Positions 22,368-35,743 are shown, counted from the stretch's first letter. The stretch is DNA of 64,000 nucleotides from Tulasnella sp. 424 (GCA_019633425.1 WSUB01000046.1:1-64000), one strand, 5' to 3'. The notes: a model not told the origin generated them from the sequence alone. A program made the numbers and translations.

Positions 22368-25300
22368 TTAAGCGCTTTCAGCTACGGGTGAGGGAACTCG
22401 GGGACCATCGACGTGCATGGGTGATCCGGGGCGGGCAGGACCTTTAGGAGCTGATGGGCTGCTAGGCGAAGAGGGACTGAGGGTTGCGATGGGGGGTAGG
22501 GCATGAGGGGAGATGGGAGCAGACCGAGGCTTGCTGTGCGAGGGAGAAGTTGAAGACACCTTTCGTTCTTGTTCCATGTCCGCCCAGCTTCGTCGGCTTT
22601 GAGTGTCAGATCTGGTATCCAACGACGCTCGGCGTGACTGCGAGTTGAAAGGCGGACCACGCGACGACGCTTCGGTCGGTGAAAGGATGGCGTTCAACTT
22701 CGACGGGACTGGTGGAGAGTTGGCAGATGACGACGATCCATTGCTGTCAATTCGGCTACGCTTGCGTTCACCGTCCATGGTCTCGTCGCTGCTGGCTCCT
22801 CTCTTGAGCGGAGTGCCTGAACGTCCGGGTGGTGGAGAACGAACCCGGTCAATGGGCCCACGAGTCGGAATCGTCGGAGAACGGCTCGGTCCATTTAGCA
22901 GAGACTCGAGGCGACCATTGGATACGCTCCTAGCCGGTGGTGCAGCCGAGCGACCGTTGCCGGCTGCCAATCCCATCAACGCCGCAGCAGCTCCTCCATG
23001 ACCATCCTCGCGCTCCGCTCCATCTTCATCATAGTCCTCGTCAACTGAACGACTGGGACGATGAATATGCGAGGGGGGCTGAGGAACAGAGGGCGTCGTG
23101 GCACCAGAGCTGTGGGGCCACTGGGGTGGTGAGGTCTTGTGAGCTGAAGGTGCTTTGAACGGTGGTGCCGGCGGCAGCTGCTGAGGCTCAGGCATGGGCG
23201 CAACCGAACCTCTGCTGTCAGTCTCCTGCTCGACCAATCCTTGCTTCATCCCAGCACCTCTCTTCGACGGCTGCTTCCTCTCCTTCTTCTCCTTCATCGG
23301 CTTGGGGGTCCCAGCATCATCCTTCTCTTTCCCTCCTCCTCTGCGCTTCCTCTCCTTCGGTGGTTCAGCAGTTGCCCTCGCTGAACCCGGTCCTGACGGC
23401 GACTCGCTTCTCCTCAACGTACTCTTTTCTAACGGTGGTGGCCTACTCATAGATGGTGGTGGGGCGACTCCATTGCTCTTGCTTCCCGATTCAGGGGTTC
23501 CATTGTAGCTTCGATCCACCCGCTCACTACTGGCGTGATAGTGGTGATGCAGAGGTTGTTGCTGAAGTGGGGGAGGAGGGCCTTCAGAATGACGACTGGC
23601 GGCAACGTCACGATCGCGGTCCCAACCTTCTCGGCGAGGTGGCTCGCCATCGTATCTTGGATCATATCGCCTGGAAGGAGGTGCCGATGACGGCGGTGCA
23701 GGTGGCGGTGACGGTCGTCTTGGAGCTGGATGGCCTTGAGGTGGTGAATGTTGAGATCCCCAGTACGAATTGGAAGGAGGATATGGCGGAGAACGAGCAT
23801 CACGACGTTCGGGGTATTCGGAACGAGAAACATGAGGTGACGGAACACGGCGGTCATACGAGTGAGATGATGGTGGTCGAGCGGCATGAGGTGGGGGGTA
23901 AGCAGCGGATGATGGCGGAGGAGCCCCATTGGACGGGGGCGCAGGCGAACGGAATCCTCCTGGTTGATCGACCATCCCATTCCTAGAATCGTTTCGAGCG
24001 TGTCTCCTCTCCCACGGCGGGTCGTGCCTCTCATTTGCGGCAGTTGACGTGGCGGTTCCTCGATCATAAGGTAGACCATGGTGCGCGCTACTGATCGGCG
24101 GAGGAAGACCTTGAGGAGTCGGTGGGTAATTGGAAGAGGAACGGGAGTAAGGTGCGGGTTGGTAGGGCGTCGATGGCGGAGGTGACATCGCAGCGGGTCT
24201 TCGATTGCCAGCTCGGGGTGATTCCTCGGGAGGAGATCGTCGTCCACGAGAGCTAGGTCCATCATGATCATACGGAGCACGACTGTTCATCGAGGGCAAC
24301 GCGTCCCTTCCGGACGGTGGTGGGGGAGCCATGTCGCTGATTCCGTGAATAGGCGGCTGAGGGACGGGATGATGTAGCGGTGGTGGGGGTGGTCCGTTGG
24401 TCGAACGATCACGGCCCTCTGGAGGCGGGTACCGTCTGCTATCTTCCCTCCGGTCCAGGTCCATAGGTGCCAAAGGCGCATGTCCACCCGAACCTCTCCT
24501 CGAAGTCGTCTCATCAATGTTCAACGGCGGGGGTGCACCACCATGGAAAGGTTCATCGGCAGGATGACGACCGTACTCGGTCGACCTCCTTCCACCACGC
24601 ATCGACGGACTGGGAGCAGGCAAATCCCGGGTCGCTCCACCGTTCATCGGATGGTCCACTCCATTGCTCGGTCTGGACCTCGAATTGCTCCTGGAATGAG
24701 CATGTGGGTGGTGTGGGGGCTGCTGCTGACCAGATTGAGCGCTAGCGCTACCCGATCCTGCTGCACCCATGAGCATCGACGGCGGTCCATGTCCACTTGC
24801 GTAGGCGGTCGGGTGTACGTCCTGCGGACCGGGAGCAGCGGGCATCGTCCCTCCATTGGCCTGCACGTCCTTCAACAGCCTCAACCGTGACTTGATCACC
24901 TGGTTGTTCGGATCCAAGTCCGCCGCTCGCGCGTACGCATCAATCGCATCGCTAATCTGATTGTTGCACGATTCGTAAAGCGATCCCAAGTCGAACCAGA
25001 CTTCGGGGATGTAAGGATTGATCCGAATCGCTCGGGAGTAGGCATCGAGGGCATCTCGGTACTGGTTGATGTTGTAATAAAGGACGCCGATGGAACACCA
25101 GAATGTGGGGTTGCGACCGTCCCGATAGACGGCCTGCTGGTAGGCCTCATACGCTTTTTGGTATTTCTGAACAGCCATATAGGCTCGGCCGAGAAGGTAC
25201 CAGCTTTGCGCATCGCCGCTATCTATTGGGTGCAAGTAGGATGAACAAATTAAAAAGGGAAGATTATCCATCAGCAAGGTTATCGCGTGTTTGTCTCCAA

Positions 25301-27461
25301 GGGAGTAACGTGAGCACGTACCAGCCTCGAGGGACTTTGTCAAACACTGTATCGCCATATCCTGGTTTACAAATGACGATCCAGGCTGATGGTACAGCCA
25401 CCCAAGTTGTTGCAGCACTTTGGCGTGATTAGGCGAATCGGCTAGAACGCGCTCATAGGCCTCCTTGGCTTGCTCGTACTGTTGGGTCCGGCGGGGAGGA
25501 AGTTGAAGATGCCGCGATTACGCGGAGGAAAGAGAGTTCGGAACCAAGAAGTCGCGTGCGGGTCGGAGGGAATTTGAAAAAAGGATTTGCGGGGGCACAC
25601 ACAAGTGAGTGAGAGAGAAGAGGGGAGTTGAGATAAGTAGGGATGTGAGAAAAAAGAGGAAAGGAGGTAAAGAGGAAGAGAAGAAGAAGAAGTCAGCAAA
25701 AATTAAAGTTTTCGGGACGAAGTCGGCGGAGCGGGGAAAATCAACCCGAAGGCCATAGGGAAGGGAAGGGAAAGGGAACAAACAGTCCGACTTACGTTCT
25801 TGGCCTGTTCGTACACGTGACCGATCTGGAACCAGATGTCCAGGTTCGCTAGCGGTGCGGGTGGGTTGCGAAGGATACGATCGAAGCACTGCAAAAGGCG
25901 CGGAGCCCAGGTCGTCAGGTGCCATTGTCGCAACTTAAAAGAAACAAGGCCAACTCACGTCGAGACTCTCCGAGTACTTCTGCTGTTGCTTATAAATGAT
26001 ACCCAGACGGAACAGGATCTCTTCCGCCTTCTCGAAGTCTGTTTGTTTAGAATGAGAGAAGCGGGAAGGAAACACCGGTCAGCCAAACTCCAATTCAGCG
26101 ATCCTTCGAGACGAAGGATGGAAGGGCGGTCAAACGCACTTGCATCCATGCGGAGGACCGAGGAGAAGGCTTCTTCGGCATTGTCGAGCGAGCCGTATCG
26201 ATCGTATAGGATTCCGATGCCGTACCAGAGTTTGGGGTCCTAAACAGGAGAAGAAACACGTGGAAAGGATAGAAAATTACACACACGTCAGCCATTATAG
26301 TTTCGGCGGGGTCAAGGGGGAAAGACAGAAGGGGCGCGGCGCTCGGATAGAAAGAAAAAAAGAGACAAGAGAAGAAGAGAGGGCGAGGCTATGCGTACCT
26401 TCGGATTTGGAAGATGGTACAGGGCCTGCTGATAAGCGGCATAGGCCTTTTGCAAGTCGTCTTGCATAAGGTAGCAGTGCCCGAGAGCGCTCCAAACTTC
26501 GCCGTTTTCTTGGCGGACGTCCAAAGCGCGTTGGAAGAATTCGATAGCCTGACGGGGGAAGGGAAGACGCCCAAAAAGTCAGTCGGGACCGCTCGTCGTC
26601 CAAACTATCGGATCCTCTCGCTTTACCTTGCCGAAATCATCTCTCGATCTCGCGATGGAAGCCACCTGAGTAAGGGCTCGTTCGGATTCGGGGTTGTGTC
26701 TGAGAGCGTTCTCGTACGCGGATTCCGCTCTTTCAGGGTCGTTCATTTGTTCCGCGAGATTGCCTATTTTCCGGGTTGAAAGACAGCGCCAGGGTTGTAT
26801 TTGGCGGTTCCGAATTAGGTGAGAAAGGGCGGGTGGCGTTTGCGTAAAGTGTAGCAACCGAAGGAGACATCGTGTGTGGGCGGGCGAGCACACGAAACGC
26901 CGAGCAAAGTGTGTGCATGTGGACGGAACGGGAATTGTCAGTCGGAATTCTCACGTGATGACAAGGGGGGCAAGAGGGGCGCCAACAATTCGTTGGAGTT
27001 TGAACCGACGGATGGGAGGACTACTACTAACCGATGAGTATCCAAGTATCTTCGTTGGACTGAGCAAGTCGTTGTAATGAAGCAGAAGTAAAACCAGATC
27101 GAGCTCCTGCACCGCCGCGAACGCTACTTGGACGGGCACCGGCTGTTGGTGGACGGTGGTGGGTTGTAGCGGGTGAGACTTGCATTGGACCGGAACCGTT
27201 TGCAGCTGGTGGCGGGGGTTGTTGCTGTTGGGGTGGACCGCCTGATGATGGACCGGGCGGGGGAGGTGGTGGTGGATGAGCGTGTCGGGGAGTATGGGAT
27301 GATGGTGGAGGAGGCAAGTGTGGTGGGACGCCGTTTGGAGGGGGAGCTGAATGCTGAGGGGGTGGTGGTGGATGATGAGAGGAGTGGTGATGATGAGAAC
27401 GCGGGGGGAGAGTAGCGTGGTCGAGGGGAGGGGGACCGGCGGAGTGAGGGTGATGAGCCAT
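22368..27461 (-). CDS. CYC8: Cyc8/Ssn6-type TPR general transcriptional co-repressor
   Basis: Eight exons (27461-27032, 26763-26627, 26548-26399, 26239-26140, 26038-25959, 25888-25796, 25478-25322, 25222-22368) sum to 4002 bases, 1333 residues; all phases agree. Residues 1-130 are Pro/His/Gln-rich. About ten TPR repeats follow to roughly residue 505, with family landmarks WSALGHCYLMQDDLQKAY, WYGIGILYDRYGSLDNAEE, FRLGIIYKQQ, FWCSIGVLYYNINQYRDAL and EVWFDLGSLYESCNNQ. In yeast this TPR block binds Tup1 and DNA-bound repressors. The last 820 residues are disordered, rich in Pro, Ser, Arg and His, encoded by one 2.8-kb exon. The introns all fall within or just before the TPR region. The first Met lies in a favourable context at the start of the Pro/His-rich stretch; a long 5' leader is likely given the gene-poor DNA upstream. 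Confidence 0.93.
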
Positions 27462-30120
27462 TGAGGAGGGGAAGGAGAGAGGTTCAAGAGGAGGAGAGAG
27501 AGAAGAGAGGGAAGGGGAGTTTTTGGTGAGATTTATATGGTCTCTGAAAGTTAAGGGTCCTTTTGGGTTATAGATGACCGTTCTTCGATTTCCAAACGAC
27601 TTCTTGGGACCCTGAGGGAAGATGCGGGGTAACACTCAGGGTCCAAAGCACCTGCAGCCTCAACGAAAAGTGTGCGTGGCAAGCCCCCAAGCTATTCCGA
27701 TCTCGGCACTTTATGAGAACCCATCCCAACTAACACAGCCACATTCCCCTTCCACCCACGGCCCGGTTCACCGCAGTCTATACTCGACGTCATGCTCATG
27801 ATGCGTTATATCGGCATTCAACAACCCCTCGTGCTTATTATTAACTATCGGATGAATCTTGGAATAGCAAACACAATCTAAAACTTCCGGGGCCTTTACT
27901 TTTTACCTCCGATGTTTTCCGGGTGGGCAAGGGGTCGTCATCAGAATGAAGCCGCAATCAAAAAAGACGGCTCAGGGTCTCGCCTAAAAAAATAATCGCC
28001 ATTTCGCTTCCTCGGCGCCTCCTTGTCTCTCCCCCCACACGTCAACCAAAAAAACCCAACTCTTCGCGGGACACGCGGGCGGGCGCGGCACAGATACCAA
28101 AAAGGCCGCAGCAGCAGCAACCATTAACACCGCAACCTCACACACACACTGCAATTAGGCCTTGTTCGATTGAACGGCGCCGGACGGAGAAGACTCCGTT
28201 CTAAAAGCGTAATCGATCTCGTCATGCGCACCACTCCACGAAAGACAAACGGAAACGGCGCAATGGGTGCCGGGGGAGGGTGTTCAAGCCACACTGCGGG
28301 AAGTGCGCCCGGGGATCTCTCAGCAGGGGAAGATCGCGCGGTCCTATCCCATGCGCATGTGTTTGTCTCCCCAATCTTTTTCCCCGTTCCGAGTCAAATT
28401 TGTGGTGTCTAGTGCTGTGTCGTCAGGGGCGCCCCCTTTGCCTCTCTTCTCTCCTTCATGTGCCAGACATAAAAAGATCCACTTGCCCATCATTTTCACT
28501 CTAGAAGCCCGCAGCCGGCCTCGTTGTCCTCCCCCACCCAACCCACCCACCCGCTTCCGAAGTTCGCGTGTTCTAATTCCAGTCTCGTAATAAGTAGAGC
28601 GCCCGCCTTTCTCTTTCACCTCAGGGAGGGGGGGAAGCGCTCGAGTGGTTCGAGGGAGCACAGGTTTGCCACGCGAGGAGAAACGATCCAGGCATCACCG
28701 TCCGTCAACTCCCGCGCTCCCCTTCGCAACCCGACGATGACGGAAGCGAAGGGATAAGAAGGAAGGGAGGGGGGGAAGGAGAAAGGAACCAGAAGGGCGA
28801 AGGCTAACGAACACGAAACGAAGCACCCACCACATTGATCACAGGGAGAAAAAATAAAAATAAAATAAAAAAACCCGGGGGGACGGTGCCTTCTTTTGCA
28901 AATTTCGCCGAGCATGCACTTTCTCCAATGGGCACTCGTGCCGCCAAATTGCCGGATGCACCTTTCCCTTGCTCTCCCCCCTTTTCCTTTCGCACCCACT
29001 GGCTTGGGCAGGTGCTTCGTGTTCGGAAGGAAGAAAAGAAGCCCCACCCACTTTCCTTAAGGAAGGGTCGTCGGTCGTAAGCAAGATTATCTTCCTCTTC
29101 TCTTGCCTTTTACCATTCCCTTGGAACCTTTTTCTCATTCGCTCCTCCTCCCTTCCTCTCCTTGGCTCCATCCGGGAGACGCAGACCCGCGAAATTATTA
29201 TTTTAGTGTACCAAACCACACCCATTGCCGCCCTTTTTCATATTTATTATTTTTTCGGTATACCATGTCTCGGGCATTTTATCATCCCTGCCCTCGGCAA
29301 CCCCGAACCCAATCCTCACCCCCATCATTCACCCTCCTTTGCATACAAAAAAAAAGATGGGCATGTTCATTTTGCAATTCGGACTCAATTATTACCCGGT
29401 TCACAGAGAGAGAGTAGTTCTCAGCCCAGAACTGCGCCCACCTCCCCTCATGTTTCTCTTCGTACGAGACTCTTTCTCTCTTTTCTTTCCTCTCTCGACA
29501 TCGGCGGCGGTGGTGGCCTGATCGACAAACGGTGGCGGTGTGAAACCGCAGCCCAATTACAAAAAGGAACCTGGCTTTTTCGCTCGGCTCTGACGTACAG
29601 TCTCAGGCGCGCGCCTTATCGTCGCCCTTTTCCAGGGAAAACAACAAGTCCCCATGCTCAAGGCCTTTCTCTCTGACCCGGTCCTAACTAACGATTGTTA
29701 GTCTGATCCCCGGAAAACTATATTTCCCCGTGGTTGCGGTTGCGAGCGCAGTACATATACATATAGTTGGGTGGTGTGGACCTTCCTTTGGGTTCCAGAA
29801 CATCGGTATCATAAAGAGTGTGGATCTCTTACGTCAGCTCCACGCGCCTCTTGCACATGCAATGCAAGAAGAGGCGAAGTTTTTTTTTGATGGAACGGAC
29901 TACCCCGATATGTAAACAGGTAGGCTCCTCGGAAGGCGCGAACAAATCGCTCATGAACTCTTTTTGTGTAGATCGTTATCGGCGTTTGCGTGGATCATGA
30001 TATACCTCATCTAGCTCTCTATGAAATCATTAGCCGCGCTCGGCCTTTAGTTCCTACCCGCCCGAACCACACTAGACTCATCGCGCGCTGGGATTCATTC
30101 GCCCATGATTCCGAAGAGCT
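27462..30120. other. Gene-poor region upstream of CYC8
   Basis: Low-complexity DNA with CT-rich and purine-rich runs and long A and C tracts. Open frames exist on both strands but have skewed, repetitive composition and no recognisable domain. It probably contains the promoter and a long 5' leader of CYC8. I cannot place a transcription start. Confidence 0.45.
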
Positions 30121-33100
30121 TCTCTTCGGTGGGTAAGTGTGCATCATGAATGGGTTCGGCGGCTCAGTAAAAAAGTCTCGGGTGCCAAGCCGGGCAAGGT
30201 ACCAAAATGCGACAGTTTTTTTCCCTATCGACGCAATGCAACACCCGAACGTTTCATCTCGTCTCGCCTTGTTTCTTCCCTATTTTTTACGTTTTTGCGA
30301 TTGCATTGCGACTGAGACCACAAGACCACAACTCGGCACAGGCCCACGGAAGTTTGGAGCGTTGGTTTTAATACTCTCTCTCCAAGGGGCCCGAGGGCAG
30401 TTATCCACTCACCGCACCCCATCTCAGTTCCCAGATTCACCCACCCACAGAGCGAAAAAGACGTGCGATTGCGTATAGTATTTCGCCACTGGTTTCCCTT
30501 TGCACGGGGAGTACAGTTGACGAGAGGCACGGAGGCTGAGCGTCTCAGTGGAGGTACATATCAATCCTAGGTCTCTTTTCACCATGGTACCATGTCTCGA
30601 GTCCTGACAGATTATCCTTTGCCCCCGATTCTACCGCAACAGCCCGGGACACAAAAGGGGCTTGAGAAGCCACTTGCAGGGATAACGAAAGCCTGGGTTC
30701 AGAGAAGCACCAAGTTGGTGTCTTTGTTAACAATTGGGTACCTCGGGCGCGAAGCCATGCCCAAGGCTTCGGGTAACGTTTGAGCCGGGAGGCGAGAGAA
30801 GGACAACTAAGCCTGATCAGCAAGTTAGATAGCCACACGCTTTGTGTCTCAAAAAGCCCCCCCTAAATTGTAATTGTACACATTAGTTAGTGGCGCCGGC
30901 TCGACTCTATTTCGAATCTCTTCCCTGCACGGTTGCGGTGCTGCTAGACTTGCCCCTTGTGTATTCCTCCTCGGCGGCTGTGGTATGTGTATGAAAAGGC
31001 GCGCGCGTGTTGCAAGTTGCAAGCCCCTCCTTTGAACAACGGTGCACACGAACCTATCCCGTTCCGTTCCGAAACTCAGCGAATTGCACTACGCCACGAA
31101 AGTCGTGGTTAGGCCCCCCCGACCCTTCGGGGCGCTCTGCCCTCGCTTTCAGTGCCGCCGTTGTTGTGCCTTTTTTCTATCCCTTCGGTTCGCAGTTCCT
31201 TTCTAAGTATAGGCTGGGGGTTCCACGCCCCGGGAGAACCGGACCCTCCTTTCGGAATTTGTGACCCTTTAGGCGTCACAGGCCTCGCTCAATTAAGGAC
31301 CAGCTTTTTTAGATGCCTTCTCTTTCAAATGGGCCCCCGATGACCCTGGGAGTTGCGCAAAGGATCTCCGACACCACCATCATCAGGTTCTTCGCTCGAA
31401 GGTGGATACAAGACAGGGTGATCGATGAGTTTCGGAGGCTGGTTACCCGACAAAGGCTCTCTTCGTAGCCCAGTCCTTCCGAAGCCTCATAACGTTAACG
31501 AGAGCTTGGTCATCCGCAATCAGGCTCTCTGGGCACGTTATGAAATGCGTCAGCGACGGAGGTCTCCGTCTGCGCCTCCAAAATGCCGTGTCATATCGGA
31601 TAACGCCGAGGCTCCCCCCCCCCCCTCACTTGACTTGTCGTCACTGATAAGTAACCGACGTTTGAAAACGACAGATTGGATTTTACTCCCTAAACAGTCA
31701 ACAAACCCCCCAAACAGCTATCGGACCCCCGGTGACGTTGCCCGCGAATCAGGTCAATTCACCGGTTGTCCGCCAGCCCGTCATTCTTTTCGTCACCGTG
31801 ACGAAACACGCGCGCAGATACGATCGCTGATGAAACAAGCAAGTAACTATAGCCGCGAAGATCGCCTTTTCACATATGACGCTGTCGGTTTAGAATCACG
31901 AAGAACTCCTTCTCGATCGCCCAAATTCCATGGACATCCTTTTTTCCGACTCCGACTTATCTACCTCCGCCGGCTCTCCTTCCCCAACCCTATTCCCCGA
32001 CGGCCGGATCAACCCTCAAAACCCGACCCATTCGCACAACAACAAAAGAGGTTCGAGAAGCCTACATAACGCGCAGCGTCTTCGACGTGCTTTCAAAAAG
32101 GCCCGCCTTCTGAAAGGCATGAGAGGTCCTCCTTTGCCCAAGGAATCCCGGAATTCTCCTTGATTCCTCCGGTACCGGAACTCCCATACATTGACCGTCG
32201 GTCCTCGAATGGTTAAATAAAAGGCGGTTCTCACATATCGGCTCCGTTGGCAAATCGGGTGGTCCAATAACGAAAGCTAATACCCGAGAGAACCGATGTA
32301 TCGGACTTTCTCGTCAAACCCCCGCTCCAGGAACGAACAACCCTCGACCTGGTAAGAGGTGGCAAAACGCTCGCCTTGGCATTTCTCCGCTTTGCACTGC
32401 GGATCGGCGAAAACGCCCCAAGTGACGAAAAGATAGCCCATAAAGCATGGAAGGCTCGCGCGATCATCAGGCCCGACGCGAGAAAATTAGCAATTTTGTG
32501 GAATGCTTTCTAGGAACCCACACTATGTGCTTCTTTTTCCGCGTCTACTCGCATTCCCTCCAGGCTTGCGCGTGGGGAGTCGAAAAAGACTCGCAGGCGA
32601 GTCCCAGGCTAACCTTAACCGCGTTATCTACTCACATCTACTTGAAGAGTGGGAGCCGAGGGTTTTAAAGGCTCGAAGAGGCCTTAGCGGCTTTCTGCGC
32701 GCGATTTATTCTCCGAGAACTTCAAGGGCGTCAGAGCTAGAAGACCCATCATGACTTCTGGCTCTTTAGGAGTGGTCACACGGAAGTCAATTGGGTCTCG
32801 CGCGAGGTCTCTCTCCCGAGGTTCGAATTCTCCAGCCCAGCTGCAAGCTTTGACATCCCGAAAGGAGTTGTGCCGCTAATCGCACAGAGAAATGGACAAC
32901 AAAGCGACCACGCGATTGCTCTCATCTTAAGGATGGCCGTCATCGTAACGGGAAGGTGCCGAATTTGCATTTGGCCCCAGGGGGAGCTATTGTCTTGCGA
33001 TCCGGGAGGACGGGTTAAATGTTGGAGCCGTGATCGATGATGAACGTATCAGGTTGAGGCTTTTGTTTTCTCCTTCTGGAGCAGAAGCGCAGAAGGTTCC

Positions 33101-33405
33101 AGGCTTGAGCGCTCGGCTAGCGGAGTGAGTGCAACGTGCCAGGCAGCCCAATGGGTTGCCGGGAAAGATGCCGATAGCGATGTGATAAGATAAAGGTTGC
33201 CGGATCTCCCCGTTGTGCCGTCCCTGCTGCCGTAACGCGTGTTGCGCCAGTGGTCGGGTAATGAAGCAGCAAGCATAATTCTATTCCTTGACCAGTGAAT
33301 TTGATAATTACTATGTGTACATGTACTCCTTCTGTCCGACTACTTTGCATTGAGGAAAGCAAAATCTAAGTTCCCCAAGTCTAATCCCCGCCAAGCGCGC
33401 GATCC
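30121..33405. other. Unassigned 3.3 kb, possible decayed element or lineage-specific gene
   Basis: Contains the longest unexplained frame of the gap (31425-32069, plus strand, 214 codons, Arg/Ser/Pro-rich) and an overlapping second frame to 32163. Between 32200 and 32760 all frames are broken by stops. I recognise no reverse transcriptase, transposase or cellular family. There are no clear terminal repeats. It could be a degraded transposon or a spliced orphan gene; the evidence is weak for either. Confidence 0.3.
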
Positions 33406-34400
33406 TCAACTCGGCTGGGCCGCACGCTGCCACGCATCCGACACAATAGTCCAATAGCGCTCAGGATCCGCCTTGAGGTGATTCACGTGCGGCGTGCTCT
33501 CGTACAGCTCGAGCGTAACATCCACCCCGCGTTTCTTAGCCAACGCCGCATGCGCTTCCACCGCATTCCACTGGACTAACTCGTCCTCCTTCGAGTAGAC
33601 GAACGTCCTGGGAGCGTTGTGCGGCAGCGTCGTAGGGCTTAGAAGCCGCTTTCGCATGTAAAGCGAAGGGTCTCCTCTACCGGCCACCTCTGAGAACACC
33701 CAAGCGACGCAGAATGCGCACAAGATGAGGAGTTGGGCTAGAAGCTTGACGAGATGGTTCTTGATGCCTCCTGTGAACGCGTGAGCTCCCCGGCCCCAGT
33801 GCGTTTCTCCAGGACAAGAGTCGAAGATGATGCATCCGGCGGGAAGAGGTAGGTCCTGTTTCGACGTGAGACGGTGAAGGCCGTCGGAGACGTTTACCAA
33901 GGAGTTGCAGCCACCTGGAGGAAAGATGGGTCGCAGAGCGGCGCGAAACAATCCGTATGTTACTCTAGACGTGCCAGGATATGGAACAGACTAACCATTA
34001 GAAAATACATGTATTAAGGTTTGTGTTGGGTTGGCGTCCTGAATTAGTTTCGCGACGGGAGCGATGCTTCGAATCTGAACTAGATGTCAGTCGAACCGTG
34101 TCTACCTAGCTTAAAAATAGAAGCAGCGCAGCTTACCGACGTCTCTTCCCTCGTTAGCCACCAACTTCGGTGATTTTGAATAACGACCTGCGTTGCACCT
34201 GGGTACAACTTGTTGTAACCTTCGGTATACTATTAGAAATGAGGTCAGTCACTGAACGGCTCTACGGTTAAATTATGCGGTACTTGCCTTGAAGATGTGT
34301 TGAAGCCGCGCTCCCACTTTAAACGTGGAGGGAACAAAGGGGTCAGTACACGACCAGCACTTCTCACAGGAGCATCAGACACGAACTCCAGCCAAAGATC
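33406..34400 (-). CDS. TMEM53/DUF829-family alpha/beta-hydrolase-like protein (5' end unresolved)
   Basis: Three downstream exons are clear: 34229-34137 (YTEGYNKLYPGATQVVIQN, then RSWW), 34074-33996 (ending LIHVFSN) and 33914-33406. Splicing the last two joins LIHVFSN to GGCNSL, the family's conserved SNGG segment around the nucleophile region. Later landmarks are FDSCPGE and, near the end, STPHVNHLKADPERYW with the conserved His. A preceding exon ends at about 34282 with VGARLQHIFK and uses a GC donor (GCAAGT). Upstream of it the frame closes, and I could not place the first exon or the start. Family members are nuclear-envelope or mitochondrial-associated hydrolase-fold proteins of uncertain activity. 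A hydrophobic stretch (LLAQLLILCAFCVAWVF) may be membrane-associated. Confidence 0.65.
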
Positions 34401-35743
34401 ACGATAAGCCTGCATTCCGTTGTTGGGGATCCTCGTTAGCCGAAACACAATCACGTTCAACTGCGGAGATATGCTTCACTTACTCAGGCTCATCCCCAGA
34501 GGACGTAACGCCTGGTCCAGGCCGTGAAATCAGGGCGTTCGGGGCCCCTTCGATCGGTTCAAATGCCCTTTCCAACGTCGTCGGGGTGTTCATTTTGACT
34601 TTTCGAGCGACAATCAACTGGACTAAAGGTTGCAGGAGGCGTTGGGGGGAAAGTGAGCTGGTTGCTTTCCCAAAGACAATTAAGAAGCTTCCCAGTGATC
34701 GGGCAGACCCCGAGCACTCGGGATCGCCCCGCCCGTGGGTGAATCGTGGGCAAATCGGCCTCCGGGACGGCAAGATAGACCTTCATGACATTCGTAGGCA
34801 GGTACTACTCCGCATGAAGTCGCCGTCCCTTTACGTTGAGGTTGTGGGGGGGGGGGGGGTTCTGGATTACCCTGTTTCTCCAAGACAGCTGAATGAATCG
34901 GCTCTCCGGGAAACACGTCTGCCGGATGCGGTGCTCACCCGAGTTCGATTTGATTGGGCTGATTTGACATGAATATGCCATGATGTGAAGCTGGAAGGGA
35001 GCTTGGCGTACAGGCTGGGGCTCGATATGTGACGATCAAGCCCAGAGCATGGGCGAGCAGTCCAGTTGAGCCCAAAACTGCTTCCCGGAAGTCACCATCA
35101 CATCACTCTTCTCTATAAACTGCCAGCCATTTTTGATTAACATATATCTTTGATGACGAAGGTCGCCGGCCACTTGGGTGTGCTTGGTCACAGGACGTTT
35201 CGATCGATGAGACCCATCAGTCGCAGTCCGATCCCCAACGCAGCGACAGGATGAAGCAGGCGACGCAGCAACTCATAATAAAAATATGATTTAAATCATC
35301 CAACCTTAAGTGCGAATGGCGATCCAAAGTCGGGAGAGTTCAACCTGTCGGACTAGGCAAGCGATCTCAAGACCCCTTGAAAGTTCTTCAACCACGGCAA
35401 CCCGCTTAATCAAGCATCATTTGAGCAGCTCTAGTAATATTAGAGATTATACAAGAATATTGGACGATGTTACTTGGACGTTGTTACCGATTTCCAAGTT
35501 TGACGTATCCAAGGGCCCGGCTTGAAGCGGAATCATGATCCTGCCGCTTCATGGACCGATATGACCCACGCAATAGCGTTTTGAAATAAGAGGCATAACC
35601 CGCAAGCCATCGCTTTTACTTCATTGCGAGTCAGTGAGATCACCTGGTGCGTTGGTGAGCATCGTTCCGTTCGGCCGAGACCAACAATTGCGTCGTGCGA
35701 ATCACCGGCGCTTTTTCAGTCCTCCTCCAACGACCCACGAAAC
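34401..35743. other. Intergenic DNA between the TMEM53-like gene and HIS7
   Basis: Contains the unresolved 5' end of the minus-strand gene on the left and the HIS7 promoter on the right. A run of eleven or so G lies near 34850. Short frames on both strands show no recognisable homology. Confidence 0.4.

Noticed and set aside
23447..24280. 277-codon frame and other long frames overlapping the CYC8 tail
   Set aside because: Shadow frames of the low-complexity final exon of CYC8; composition (Arg/Leu/His/Pro) is what alternative frames of Pro/His/Ser codons produce.
28169..29676. Several 60-235-codon frames in the CYC8 upstream region
   Set aside because: They arise from CT- and purine-rich low-complexity DNA, overlap on both strands, and show no domain or splice structure.
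31425..32069. Gene for a 214-residue protein
   Set aside because: Open frame only; Arg/Ser/Pro-rich composition, no domain, no splice context and no neighbour support. Described as unassigned DNA instead of as a CDS.
33406..33951. TMEM53-like frame starting at a TTG near 33951
   Set aside because: Using it would add about 12 unrelated residues and destroy the SNGG segment. Splicing 33996 to 33914 restores the family motif.
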